Assembly (NCBI GenBank): GCA_938016265.1
Contig: CALLWB010000027.1
Span: forward strand, 81,756-145,755
From: an uncultured Saprospiraceae bacterium
GTDB lineage: Bacteria; Bacteroidota; Bacteroidia; Chitinophagales; Saprospiraceae
Direction: 5' to 3'
DNA length: 64,000 nt
Under the pieces are notes generated by a model. It was not told where the DNA came from, did not search any database, and saw only the letters and a program-made list of their open reading frames with translations. The position numbers were made by a program, and so were the translations under genes. Shown here one piece after another: positions 38,087-46,196 of this stretch. Position 1 is the stretch's first letter, and each line of letters starts with the position of its first letter.

Positions 38087-39481
38087 ATGTTTGGATACAT
38101 CATAAAGAGAATACTGATATTCATACCTACCCTTATCGTTATTTCCATCGTTATATTTATGCTAAGCGTTGTCGCACCAGGTGATCCTGTGGAGAAAATG
38201 CTTGGTGCCACCCCGGAAGGAGATCCAATACCTGCGGAGGCTTACAATGCGGAACGGAAAAAGCTAGGTATGGATTTGCCTGTTTTTTATTTTGCAATGA
38301 GCTCTAAAGCTTATCCGGATACCTTATACAGAATTCCTAAAAAAGCACATCGTGAAAACTTGACTCGATTGATCAATGACTATGGGAATTGGCCAGAAGT
38401 TGATGGTTTTTACAAAACGGCAAAGAAACTGGAAGGGGCAATTTATGATGTTGAGAAAGACTCTGTCAACCCGGGAGCGCTCATCAAAATCAAACAAAAT
38501 TTAAGTAATCTCTTTATCCGGTATGAAGACAAAGACATCAATAAAGCATTTGATAAAATGTTGCCTCATATTGAGTCAACGCCTTCTACCGCAACGCTCT
38601 TGCCATTATACAAGGAGACAAAAACTGCTTACAATACCGTAAAAAGCAAGGCTACTACATGGAAAAACTATGTCCCCTCCTTCATCTGGTACGGCTTTAA
38701 TAATCAATACCACAATTGGGCTAAAAATTTTGTAAGAGGTGACTTCGGCCGGTCTTATGAAGACAAGCGGCCTATCGCAGATAAGGTTGGTGACTATATG
38801 TACTGGACAATGATACTGAGTCTGATCTCCATCTGTTTGACCTATATCATGGCAGTACCTTTAGGGGTGTTTTCTGCTCGAAAGAAAGGAACAAAAACAG
38901 ATGGCGTACTCACCACAATTCTCTTTTTACTATACTCGCTCCCTAGTTTTTGGGTAGCGACGTTGTTGATCACTTTCCTTTGTCAACCGGATTACCTCGA
39001 TTGGTTTCCACCTTACGGTCTTGGAGATATAGAGGGCAAGGGATTCTTTGAGTCGCTTGGTATTCGGGCCTATCACTTGGTGTTGCCGCTATTTTGCTGG
39101 ACGTACGGCAGTCTTGCCTTTTTGTCTCGTCAGATGCGAGGAGGAATGTTGTCGGTGCTTCGCCAAGATTATGTGCGGACTGCCCGTGCAAAAGGATTGT
39201 CTGAGAATAAAGTGATCTGGAAACACGCTTTTAGAAACTCCTTATTACCAGTAATAACGCTTTTCGCGAATGTTTTTCCGTTGATGATTTCGGGTTCGAT
39301 CGTGATTGAGCTAATTTTTACCATTCCTGGAATGGGACGCATGTTAATTGAAGCGATTCGATATCCTGACCATCCGGTAGTATTTACCGTGGTTATGTTA
39401 TCTGCTTTGTTGACGATGGTCGGTTATCTGGTGGCAGATATTCTGTACGCCTTAGTAGATCCTAGAATTACTTTCAAGTAA
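38087..39481 (+). CDS. ABC permease, OppB/DppB type with large periplasmic insertion
   Basis: A 464-residue permease of the peptide/nickel uptake family. TM1 is at about 8-30, then the conserved PGDPVEKMLG. Canonical members pass quickly to LRGDFGxS; here about 135 extra residues (about 70-205, mainly helical, charged) come before VRGDFGRSYEDKRPI (216-230). TM2-TM6 follow. The EAA coupling loop is intact in YVRTARAKGLSENKVIWKHAFRNSLLP near 360-390. The insertion lies on the periplasmic side, where the binding protein docks. Canonical OppB is about 305-340 residues. No OppD/OppF ATPase gene is in the window. Confidence 0.9.
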   Translation: MFGYIIKRILIFIPTLIVISIVIFMLSVVAPGDPVEKMLGATPEGDPIPAEAYNAERKKLGMDLPVFYFAMSSKAYPDTLYRIPKKAHRENLTRLINDYGNWPEVDGFYKTAKKLEGAIYDVEKDSVNPGALIKIKQNLSNLFIRYEDKDINKAFDKMLPHIESTPSTATLLPLYKETKTAYNTVKSKATTWKNYVPSFIWYGFNNQYHNWAKNFVRGDFGRSYEDKRPIADKVGDYMYWTMILSLISICLTYIMAVPLGVFSARKKGTKTDGVLTTILFLLYSLPSFWVATLLITFLCQPDYLDWFPPYGLGDIEGKGFFESLGIRAYHLVLPLFCWTYGSLAFLSRQMRGGMLSVLRQDYVRTARAKGLSENKVIWKHAFRNSLLPVITLFANVFPLMISGSIVIELIFTIPGMGRMLIEAIRYPDHPVVFTVVMLSALLTMVGYLVADILYALVDPRITFK

Positions 39482-39529
39482 TCGAATTCATCAAGAAATC
39501 CATTAACTAATACTCTTAATCATCATATA

Positions 39530-40837
39530 ATGTCGGCCAAAAACAAGGAATCAGCACAACCATCAGAAAATCAAAGCCTTAGCTATTGGGAATATGTAAC
39601 TCGTCAATTTAAGAAAAACAAAAGGGCGTTGTATTCGCTTTATGCGGTTATATTCTTAGCATTTATAGCAGTGTTTGCAGACTTTATTGCCAACGAAAAA
39701 CCTATTGTCGCAAAGTATAAAGGTTCGGTTTCTTTTCCAGTGTTAAAAGGATACGCGGTAGATTTGGGCCTTGCTCAATGGCCTACCCACTACCAAAACA
39801 TTGATTGGAAAAAAGATATTGAATACGACTTTGCCATTTTTCCACCAATTCCTTATTTACCAAACAACCTAGATTTCGCTTGTCGATTTTGCGATCCACT
39901 AAAAGATCAGGGGATAAAAACTCGTTGGAGGCATTGGTTGGGGACGGACGATATTGGCAGGGATGTAATGGCTGGGATGATCCATGGTACTAGAATTGCC
40001 TTTATGGTTGGTATTGTGGCCATGTTTTTTGCTTGTATTATTGGACTGACGCTTGGTTCTCTGGCTGGGTTTTTTGGAGATTCAGAACTCAAAGTTTCAA
40101 GAATACGATTGATAATTACCTTTATCGCTTCCTTCTTTGCCTTCTTCTATGCCTTCTATGTTCGATCGTACAGCATTTCGGATGCTTTTTCAGAAGGAGC
40201 TGGAGCGGTAGGCTGGCAATTGCTGGTTGGTCTTTTTATCTTTTTTGCATTGATTGCGTTAGCAAACCTACTTGTCATTCCGCTTAAGAAAATACCAGCC
40301 CTTGCTAAAAAAGTGACTATTCCATTAGATATTATCGTTACCCGATTGATTGAGGTCGTCGTCTCTGTACCTTCTTTAGTTTTAATCTTAGCAGTAATTG
40401 CTGTGGTAGAACCTTCTATTTTCTGGGTAATGGCAGTTATCGGTCTAGTACGCTGGACAGGAATCGCCCGATTTATCCGAGCAGAACTTCTCAGAGTCCG
40501 TCGATTAGAATATATTGAAGCTTCTACAGCACTCGGATTTTCCAGAATGCGCGCGATGTTTAAGCATGCTATTCCCAATGCATTATCTCCTGTATTTATT
40601 ACGATAGCTTTTGGTATTGCTTCTGCTATACTTGTAGAGTCCTTTCTGTCCTTTTTAGGGATTGGAGTGCCTCCTGAAGTGATTACGTGGGGTAAACTGC
40701 TAAATACTGCCAGAAGTGCTCCTGCAGCCTGGTGGATGGCTGTATTCCCAGGGTTTGCCATCTTTATTACGGTAACACTGTTTAATTTGATTGGGGAAGG
40801 TTTGACAGACGCGCTTGATCCTAGGTTGAAGCAGTAG
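39530..40837 (+). CDS. ABC permease, OppC/DppC type with two extra segments
   Basis: A 435-residue permease paired with the preceding OppB-like protein. After TM1 (about 34-54) there is a periplasmic segment of about 80 residues rich in aromatic and acidic residues (55-132), longer than usual. The canonical HWLGTDDIGRDV (135-146) follows. After the GSLAGFFGD segment (176-184), an inserted block (185-262) contains two additional hydrophobic helices before the standard VVVSVPSLVLILAV. The EAA loop is YIEASTALGFSRMRAMFKHAIPNALSP (328-354). These additions do not break the core fold. The gene closes the cluster. Confidence 0.9.
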   Translation: MSAKNKESAQPSENQSLSYWEYVTRQFKKNKRALYSLYAVIFLAFIAVFADFIANEKPIVAKYKGSVSFPVLKGYAVDLGLAQWPTHYQNIDWKKDIEYDFAIFPPIPYLPNNLDFACRFCDPLKDQGIKTRWRHWLGTDDIGRDVMAGMIHGTRIAFMVGIVAMFFACIIGLTLGSLAGFFGDSELKVSRIRLIITFIASFFAFFYAFYVRSYSISDAFSEGAGAVGWQLLVGLFIFFALIALANLLVIPLKKIPALAKKVTIPLDIIVTRLIEVVVSVPSLVLILAVIAVVEPSIFWVMAVIGLVRWTGIARFIRAELLRVRRLEYIEASTALGFSRMRAMFKHAIPNALSPVFITIAFGIASAILVESFLSFLGIGVPPEVITWGKLLNTARSAPAAWWMAVFPGFAIFITVTLFNLIGEGLTDALDPRLKQ

Positions 40838-40889
40838 GAGATAGGAATGCGAGAATGCTTGAAGGAGTGAATGCGAAATATTGTATCGT

Positions 40890-41095
40890 ACTTACTTTGT
40901 AAAGCGCTAATGCGTCCTAAATTTACTGGTTGTTTCGCCCCTCAATGGGTTGGATCAGTTGGCAGTTTGTTTACAGAAAACATCGCCTTCTCGGGGCCAT
41001 CACTTTTTGAACTGCCGAAAGTCGGACCACATTCAAAACTCTATGCAATCGTGAGGGAATCTATCCCTTCTACTTGCTAGCAACTGCGTGCTACT
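40890..41095. repeat. Repeat-like intergenic segment with small inverted repeats
   Basis: Several short inverted motifs, including GGGAATCTATCCC near 41053 and TAGCAACTGCGTGCTA near 41079, with a CCCCTCAATGGG-type motif at 40938. The structure resembles dispersed non-coding repeats in Bacteroidota and Planctomycetes. A 69-codon frame across it shows no protein-like features. Confidence 0.35.
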
Positions 41096-41106
41096 TTTAC
41101 CAAAAT

Positions 41107-41289
41107 CTACTTCATTCCCTTAGGAAAAAGACCAGACTTTCCTGGTTTAGTGGAAAGGCCTTTTTTACTGGATTTACTTTGTAGGCTTTTGTAGGCAGGA
41201 CAGTTAGCATCTCTGTTGCAACTAGACAAAGTTGTGAGGCAAGCCGCTAAAAAAAGGCCAATAAGGAGGTGAATTGCTATTTTTTTCAT
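41107..41289 (-). CDS. Small lipoprotein, unknown function
   Basis: A 60-residue protein, started at the Met encoded at 41289-41287; a longer open frame upstream lacks signal-peptide sense. The signal peptide MKKIAIHLLIGLFLAACLTTLSSC ends in the lipobox LSSC with Cys24. The mature part, CNRDANCPAYKSLQSK, has a NCPAY motif that recurs in small Bacteroidota lipoproteins. The rest is short, basic and Gly/Lys/Ser-rich (SSKKGLSTKPGKSGLFPKGM). It is probably anchored in a membrane. Divergent from hup. Confidence 0.7.
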   Translation of the reverse strand: MKKIAIHLLIGLFLAACLTTLSSCNRDANCPAYKSLQSKSSKKGLSTKPGKSGLFPKGMK

Positions 41290-41318
41290 GCGTATATTAA
41301 TTTTTTTTGCGAAAACGC

Positions 41319-41348
41319 TTGATTTAACGGAGTTTAAAATTATATTTG
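41319..41348 (+). promoter_or_regulatory. Candidate promoter upstream of hup
   Basis: TTG at 41319-41321, 19 bases, then TATATTTG (41341-41348) matches the Bacteroidota -33/-7 arrangement. It reads toward hup but would leave a leader of about 155 bases. It might instead drive a small transcript of its own. Confidence 0.5.
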
Positions 41349-41420
41349 CCCTAGAATTTATAGGGTTTGTATTGTGTAAACGGCATTTCAACCTTGGTTG
41401 TTGTCCATTTGAACACTAAA

Positions 41421-41449
41421 ATACAACTTTTTTGCCGAAAAAATTGTAT
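41421..41449 (+). promoter_or_regulatory. Hairpin in the hup leader
   Basis: ATACAA-C-TTTTTT (41421-41433), a GCCG loop and AAAAAA-TTGTAT (41438-41449) make a 12-bp stem with one bulged C. It lies between the upstream promoter and the hup start, in the transcribed leader if that promoter is used. Possibly regulatory. Confidence 0.4.
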
Positions 41450-41509
41450 TGATACAACACGCTAGTAATTCGAATTTTACATATTTTTTATAAATTAAAA
41501 AAGACAATT

Positions 41510-41782
41510 ATGAACAAAGGTGACTTAATCAACAAAATTGCTGAAGATGCTGGCTTAACAAAGGCACAATCTGGTGACGCATTAAACACAGTTCTTTCTG
41601 CAATTTCTGACACGTTGAAAGACGGAAATAAAGTTACATTAGTTGGATTTGGTACTTTTTCTGTATCTCACCGTGCAGCACGTACTGGTAGAAATCCACA
41701 AACAGGTAAAGCAATTCAAATAGCAGCAAAAAATGTTGTTAAATTCAAGCCTGGTAAAGAGCTTTCTGGAGCAGTAAACTAG
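41510..41782 (+). CDS. hup: HU-family DNA-binding protein
   Basis: A 90-residue HU/IHF-type nucleoid protein. The N-terminus [20 protein letters not shown], the [21 protein letters not shown] arm region with the DNA-intercalating RNP sequence (near 60-63), and the final FKPGKEL are all typical. It binds and bends DNA as a dimer. A terminator follows. A hairpin and a candidate promoter lie in the region before the start. Confidence 0.96.
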   Translation: MNKGDLINKIAEDAGLTKAQSGDALNTVLSAISDTLKDGNKVTLVGFGTFSVSHRAARTGRNPQTGKAIQIAAKNVVKFKPGKELSGAVN

Positions 41783-41805
41783 TTTTTGCTTCTTATAAAA
41801 CTTTT

Positions 41806-41840
41806 AAAAGATGACACTGAAAAGTGCCATCTTTTTTTTT
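41806..41840 (+). terminator. hup terminator
   Basis: Stem AAAAGATG-A-CACT (41806-41818) with AGTG-C-CATCTTTT (pairing across one A-C mismatch, to about 41835), short loop, then a T-run to 41840. Confidence 0.8.
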
Positions 41841-41912
41841 GTCAATTTGTAAAGGGGGATTTATTCTAAGTATTCTTCCCCTTCTTTGGTTTTTAGAAAA
41901 TCGTACTTTTCT

Positions 41913-41920
41913 TATCTTTG
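41913..41920 (+). promoter_or_regulatory. Bacteroidota -7 box for the M43 protease gene
   Basis: TATCTTTG, 37 bases before the ATG. The next bases CCCTCCAAAAT are identical to those after the metH box. A TTTG at 41885-41888 could be the -33, with a slightly long spacer of 24. Confidence 0.6.
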
Positions 41921-41957
41921 CCCTCCAAAATAAATTACAAGCATTAAAAAACCCATT

Positions 41958-43505
41958 ATGAAATTATTTTATTCATTCCTATTTGCTAGTTTTTTGATCA
42001 CATTAAATCTAACTGCCCAACAATCGCATACCTACTGTGGCCATGATTTAGTGTTGAGCGCCAATGAAGCAAACTACCCAGGATACAAACAACAACTCAA
42101 CAGCGTATTTGAAGCAGCGAAACGCAGAGGACAAAAAAGCCGGTCGGCCAGAAACCAACAAGTATACACCATCGATGTAGTCGTACATGTCGTCTGGAAA
42201 GATACTATTGAAAATCTACCTGACACCTTGATACAAGCCCAAATTGCTGCTCTAAACGAAGACTACAGACGAATGAACGCCAATGCGAGCGACATCCGAC
42301 CTGCCTTCGCTGGCGTAGTCGGCGACCCGGAGATTGAGTTTAACCTAACTACGATCAACCGGGTGCAAACCAATGAAGAGTTTAGCGTGGACTTCCTAAG
42401 CGGAGCACTGCCTGACAATGTAAAACAAACCGCAAATGGAGGAAGCGATGCATCGGATACCGAACTATTCCTAAATCTATGGGTTTGCAAAATTCAGCCT
42501 ATTACCCTAGGAGGAATTTCACTTGGACAAATATTAGGCTATGCTTATCCTCCTGCAGATTTACCAAACTGGCCTGCAGGACAAGGCGCACCAAGCCCTG
42601 AATTGGAGGGTGTAGTGATCGACTTTCGAGCGATTGGACCTGGTAACCCAAATACGATTGATCTAGGAATGGGAGTTATTCCTATTGAAGGACGAACTCC
42701 AGTACATGAAGTTGGACACTATTTAGGATTGAGACATATTTGGGGTGATGGTGGCGGATTTACCGGGACTGATGGCTGTACGGTGGATGATGGAATAGCG
42801 GATACCCCAAATGCGCTGGATCAATCCAATTTTGATTGTGATGTCACTAAAAACACTTGTGTTGATGCTGCCAACGACTTACCAGATATGATCGAAAATT
42901 ATATGGACTATTCTGCAGAAACATGCATGAATAGCTTCACTATTGGCCAAATTGATGTCATGAGAGGTGTGCTGGAAGGTCCTAGATGTGGACTGATCAG
43001 TTTTATGCCTATCGCTGAATTTGTGCCTACTGTAACTGGCGACTTGCTTGAACTTTCGAATACTTCTGCTGGGGCAACAAGTTACTCCTGGGATTTTGGT
43101 GATGGAAGTACGAGTACAGATATGGAACCAACACATGTCTATGCTAACTCTGGAATGTTTGTAGTAGAACTTACCGTAACAAATAACTGTGGTACGAATG
43201 TCTATTCAGAAACTATCAATGTTATCATTTCGGGGGTGGAATCACTGGAAGGACTGGTTAATTTTGACGTTACTCCAAATCCTAATGCGGGTGTTTTTGA
43301 CATCGCAGTGGAAGGAATTCCTACGAAAGAATTGTCGATAGAAGTTTATAATGTCTACGGTCAGCAAGTGTATTTGAACGAAGTAGACTTTATGACCGGG
43401 CAAGTAGATCTGCCAGTAGAACTAAATGTGCCGAATGGCATTTATCTGTTAGCTATTCGCGCAGATGGAAAAATGAGTCATAAAAAGATTCAGATAGTTA
43501 GATAA
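41958..43505 (+). CDS. Secreted M43 (pappalysin-type) zinc metalloprotease with PKD and T9SS domains
   Basis: A 515-residue secreted protease. After the signal peptide (ending LNLTAQ) and a propeptide-like region, the catalytic domain has the extended zinc motif HEVGHYLGLRH (250-260) with Glu251 as base. The Met-turn NYMDYSAE appears near 311. Cys pairs around DGCTVDDG and CMNSF suit an exported fold. A PKD domain (about 355-435, YSWDFGDGS) and a C-terminal T9SS sorting domain (VTPNPNAGVFDI to SHKKIQIV) follow. M43 enzymes cut peptides and protein loops outside the cell. The gene has its own promoter box and terminator. Confidence 0.93.
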   Translation: MKLFYSFLFASFLITLNLTAQQSHTYCGHDLVLSANEANYPGYKQQLNSVFEAAKRRGQKSRSARNQQVYTIDVVVHVVWKDTIENLPDTLIQAQIAALNEDYRRMNANASDIRPAFAGVVGDPEIEFNLTTINRVQTNEEFSVDFLSGALPDNVKQTANGGSDASDTELFLNLWVCKIQPITLGGISLGQILGYAYPPADLPNWPAGQGAPSPELEGVVIDFRAIGPGNPNTIDLGMGVIPIEGRTPVHEVGHYLGLRHIWGDGGGFTGTDGCTVDDGIADTPNALDQSNFDCDVTKNTCVDAANDLPDMIENYMDYSAETCMNSFTIGQIDVMRGVLEGPRCGLISFMPIAEFVPTVTGDLLELSNTSAGATSYSWDFGDGSTSTDMEPTHVYANSGMFVVELTVTNNCGTNVYSETINVIISGVESLEGLVNFDVTPNPNAGVFDIAVEGIPTKELSIEVYNVYGQQVYLNEVDFMTGQVDLPVELNVPNGIYLLAIRADGKMSHKKIQIVR

Positions 43506-43527
43506 CAAATTCTTCATAAGATATTTG

Positions 43528-43566
43528 AAAGCGTGCAAGGAGTTCATCTTTGTACGCTTTTTTTGT
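43528..43566 (+). terminator. Terminator after the M43 protease gene
   Basis: An 11-bp stem with one G-U pair (AAAGCGTGCAA 43528-43538 with TTGTACGCTTT 43550-43560), 11-nt loop and a T-run to 43565. Confidence 0.8.
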
Positions 43567-43675
43567 AGATGTTGATTTTGTTGGTTAATTGTAAATAATT
43601 CGAGCGGTGCATTTCGCTCTCTACCTAACCTCAACCCAATTTTGCGCAGCAAAAAAATCCATCTATAACAAAAAA

Positions 43676-44821
43676 TTAATTAACCTTCCGCCCTTTCCAG
43701 TCATATTCCTTCTTAAAATTAGCCACCGTTCCTATAAAAATCACATAAAACAACTCCCAAAAAATGGAGATAAAATAGACGGGAAAACGGATAAGGTCAG
43801 GACGTTTAAAAAATAAGACCATCATTCTCAGAAAAAAATAATCAATAATCACTTTGGCCATCAACTGGAATCCGAACACCCAAAGGAGCCACGGCCACCA
43901 AATAGCAAGTACCAGACTTATTGGTATACTAACAGAAAACAACCAGACCATTGCCCAAATTGCGGTTACTTTCCATTCTTGATAGCTAGTTGTTTTGGTC
44001 GCCCAGCGCAATCGCTGATTTAGAAAAGAGGAGAGTGTCGGTTTGGCTGTAGTGATCGTGACAGCATCAGGTTGTTTGATGTAGCCAATTTGTCCAGGAA
44101 ATCGGCGGGCAATTTTTTGTTGTAGAAGCATATCGTCGCCAGACGCCAAATGGTCAACGCCCTCAAATCCATCTACCTCGTAAAAAGCGGACTTCGGATA
44201 GGCTAGATTGGCGCCATTGCACATGTGGAGAAATTTTTTGTGTATTCCGGCACCTGTCACGCCCATCATTCCTGCAAAATCGAGACTTTGGAACCGTTGG
44301 AAGTTATTTTCTTCTCCTTGGAAGACTACGGGAGCGGCAATGAATTTTGGTTGCTGGATCTCGTAGTAGGAGACGAGGTAGCGCAACCAATTATTGCCCA
44401 TCGTGCAGTCGGCATCTGTGGTGACGATTAGTTCGCCAGTGGATTGTTGGATGGCGACTTCGATGGCTTTCTTCTTGAAGGATTGGGTACTACCTTCTTT
44501 GATATGGTCGGCCAGGGAGAGTAATTGTACATTTTGGTGGGAATACTTTTTTATTATTTGCGGGGTTTGATCGGTAGAGTGATCGTCGACGATGATGATC
44601 TCTAGTAGGTTGCTGGGGTAGTTTTGGGCCAGAATGGCTTCTATACAGGCTTGGATATTCTCTTCTTCATTGCGTGCAGGGACTACTACACTGACTTTTG
44701 TGGTGACCGTTTTTTTGAGCGTATCCCAAACTGGCAAAGATCGCCATCCTGCAATGAATCGAAGTAAAATGAAGATATAAAAAAGGGTGAGCAACGTTAC
44801 TGCTAGGGAATAGACTAACAC
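43676..44821 (-). CDS. Family 2 glycosyltransferase with membrane helices
   Basis: A 381-residue processive-type GT2. An N-terminal membrane helix (about 2-22) is followed by the GT-A core: VVPARNEEENI (47-57), IIIVDDHSTD (75-84), and the metal-binding D-A-D at 136-138 (TTDADCT). The acceptor-side signature FLNQRLRWATKT contains the QRxRW-type motif of cellulose-synthase-like GT2 enzymes. C-terminal hydrophobic helices (about 295-365) make a channel-like region. It likely adds sugars to a lipid or exported glycan. The partner gene upstream on the same strand encodes a small membrane protein. Confidence 0.9.
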   Translation of the reverse strand: MLVYSLAVTLLTLFYIFILLRFIAGWRSLPVWDTLKKTVTTKVSVVVPARNEEENIQACIEAILAQNYPSNLLEIIIVDDHSTDQTPQIIKKYSHQNVQLLSLADHIKEGSTQSFKKKAIEVAIQQSTGELIVTTDADCTMGNNWLRYLVSYYEIQQPKFIAAPVVFQGEENNFQRFQSLDFAGMMGVTGAGIHKKFLHMCNGANLAYPKSAFYEVDGFEGVDHLASGDDMLLQQKIARRFPGQIGYIKQPDAVTITTAKPTLSSFLNQRLRWATKTTSYQEWKVTAIWAMVWLFSVSIPISLVLAIWWPWLLWVFGFQLMAKVIIDYFFLRMMVLFFKRPDLIRFPVYFISIFWELFYVIFIGTVANFKKEYDWKGRKVN

Positions 44822-44824
44822 AAT

Positions 44825-45379
44825 TTAGCTGGTCGTATTTTCATCAAAATCAATATCGTCAAATAACTCCTCATAGTCATCTTTCTTTTTTGATTTGTCA
44901 AGGGGATTCGGATTTGGATCATCGTGTAAATCAATCAATTCCATGTCTTCCTCGATCGGCTCGTCTTGAAGATCGAGCTCGAATTGTTCTTCTTCGGTTA
45001 GGACTTCCTCGTACTTGACATAATCTTCATCCCCTTCAGGATTATACCCTTTGGTCATATTGTTGACTTTGCGTTTTAGCATGACTTTCCCAAAAAGGAA
45101 AGCACTGACAAATGGGAAAAGGACAAAGGTGAATAAAATCCCTAGTATACCCATCAAAGGGTTTGTCTTTAGCCATTTTCCGTGCATTTTTACATAGTCG
45201 GTCACGACACTTCTGTCCATTATCAGTGTGGCGATCAGCAAGGGGATGGCGACAAAGCTCAACATCCATTTGGCAAATGCAAATGCATAATAGATCCCCG
45301 CAATTACTAAGAAGATAGTAAGCACTCCGATTATCAGGTTGAATGGTCCTCCTTTACTTTGTTGTTGTCTTGGTTGCAT
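44825..45379 (-). CDS. Small membrane protein with acidic C-terminal tail
   Basis: A 184-residue protein, started at the Met encoded by 45379-45377 (a TTG start seven codons earlier is less likely). It has three hydrophobic helices (about 15-33, 36-55 and 79-100). A long, very acidic tail (roughly 110-184) is rich in Glu/Asp (DEDYVKYEEVLTEEEQFEL, DYEELFDDIDF). I do not recognise the family. It precedes the GT2 gene on the same strand by 3 bases, and the two are likely translationally coupled. It may help the glycosyltransferase or its membrane placement. Confidence 0.7.
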   Translation of the reverse strand: MQPRQQQSKGGPFNLIIGVLTIFLVIAGIYYAFAFAKWMLSFVAIPLLIATLIMDRSVVTDYVKMHGKWLKTNPLMGILGILFTFVLFPFVSAFLFGKVMLKRKVNNMTKGYNPEGDEDYVKYEEVLTEEEQFELDLQDEPIEEDMELIDLHDDPNPNPLDKSKKKDDYEELFDDIDFDENTTS

Positions 45380-46196
45380 GACGGTAATTTGATTCCTCAA
45401 TATTAAAAAAATCTTTGGGAAATTACATTTTCTATTAACAAAAACGAATAGTTACTTCTTATAATTCCTTTTGAGTTATGAATCGGTCAAAATTAATGTA
45501 GTGTAAATAAATTACGATTTCTGGTTGGGTTCTGATTATTTGAATAGACGAATTCCCTTGTTTTATAGATAAATTTTGCAAAATGGGCATTGAGTGTGGT
45601 TTAATTGGATTTTAGGTTGTTTTTAATCCTGTTTTAGGATTAAGTGTTAGGTCACCGCTAGGTGCTTGTATTCGTTCTTGATAATCTACGTCATTATATT
45701 AGAGATAAAGAGCCAATGGCATTCGGATGCCGGTTTATTTTAATGAATATTTATGTTGACAATTTGGTATAATCTGTCCGAAAACAAAATCGATTGCTAC
45801 TACCCAATCCTAGCAAACGAAAAAAAGCGCATTATTGACTTTATCAATAACACGCTCAATCTCCATTATTAAACCCAAAAACCTTAAAGAATCCTTGATC
45901 AAATGCCCATTCTTACAAGGACTCTTTATAACACTATGAAATTTATTATTCTAAATTGAAATCCTCCTTCGAGGATTGTAGAAGCTTTGTATTGCGCTTC
46001 TGGAATAATAATACGGGGCAATTTCTCAGATGTTGCATTTTGTTTAATTTTTTTTGAGGAATTCCAATTCCAATAAAAAATGATCTTTTTTTTGTTTTAG
46101 TCAAAGACTAACTAAACGAATTGAATGTCTTTTTTTAATTTTGCTTGATACGCAGAATAGACAGCACATTTCAATACATCGAAACGCCTTGATAAA
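45380..46196. other. 817-bp intergenic region with several hairpins
   Basis: No coding frame with support and no tRNA. Four short hairpins are visible: GGCAT-TCGG-ATGCC (45718-45731); GCGCATTATTGA with TCAATAACACGC (about 45828-45855, two mismatches); AAAGAATCCTTG with CAAGGACTCTTT (45886-45927, one mismatch); and AATCCTC-CTTC-GAGGATT (45960-45977). The M16 gene promoter lies at the right end. A TTGACA/TATAAT pair at 45756-45773 has only a 6-base spacer and is not a valid promoter. Confidence 0.45.
46136..46143 (+). promoter_or_regulatory. Bacteroidota -7 box for the M16 peptidase gene
   Basis: TAATTTTG fits TAnnTTTG and lies 53 bases before the ATG. A TTG occurs at 46121 but is too close for a -33. 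Confidence 0.45.

Noticed and set aside
40871..41080. 69-codon + strand frame after the OppC-type gene
   Set aside because: No family resemblance, unusual amino-acid content, and it lies on repeat-like inverted motifs.
45756..45773. TTGACA and TATAAT in the long intergenic gap
   Set aside because: The spacer is 6 bases; Bacteroidota promoters use other boxes and spacing, so this is chance.
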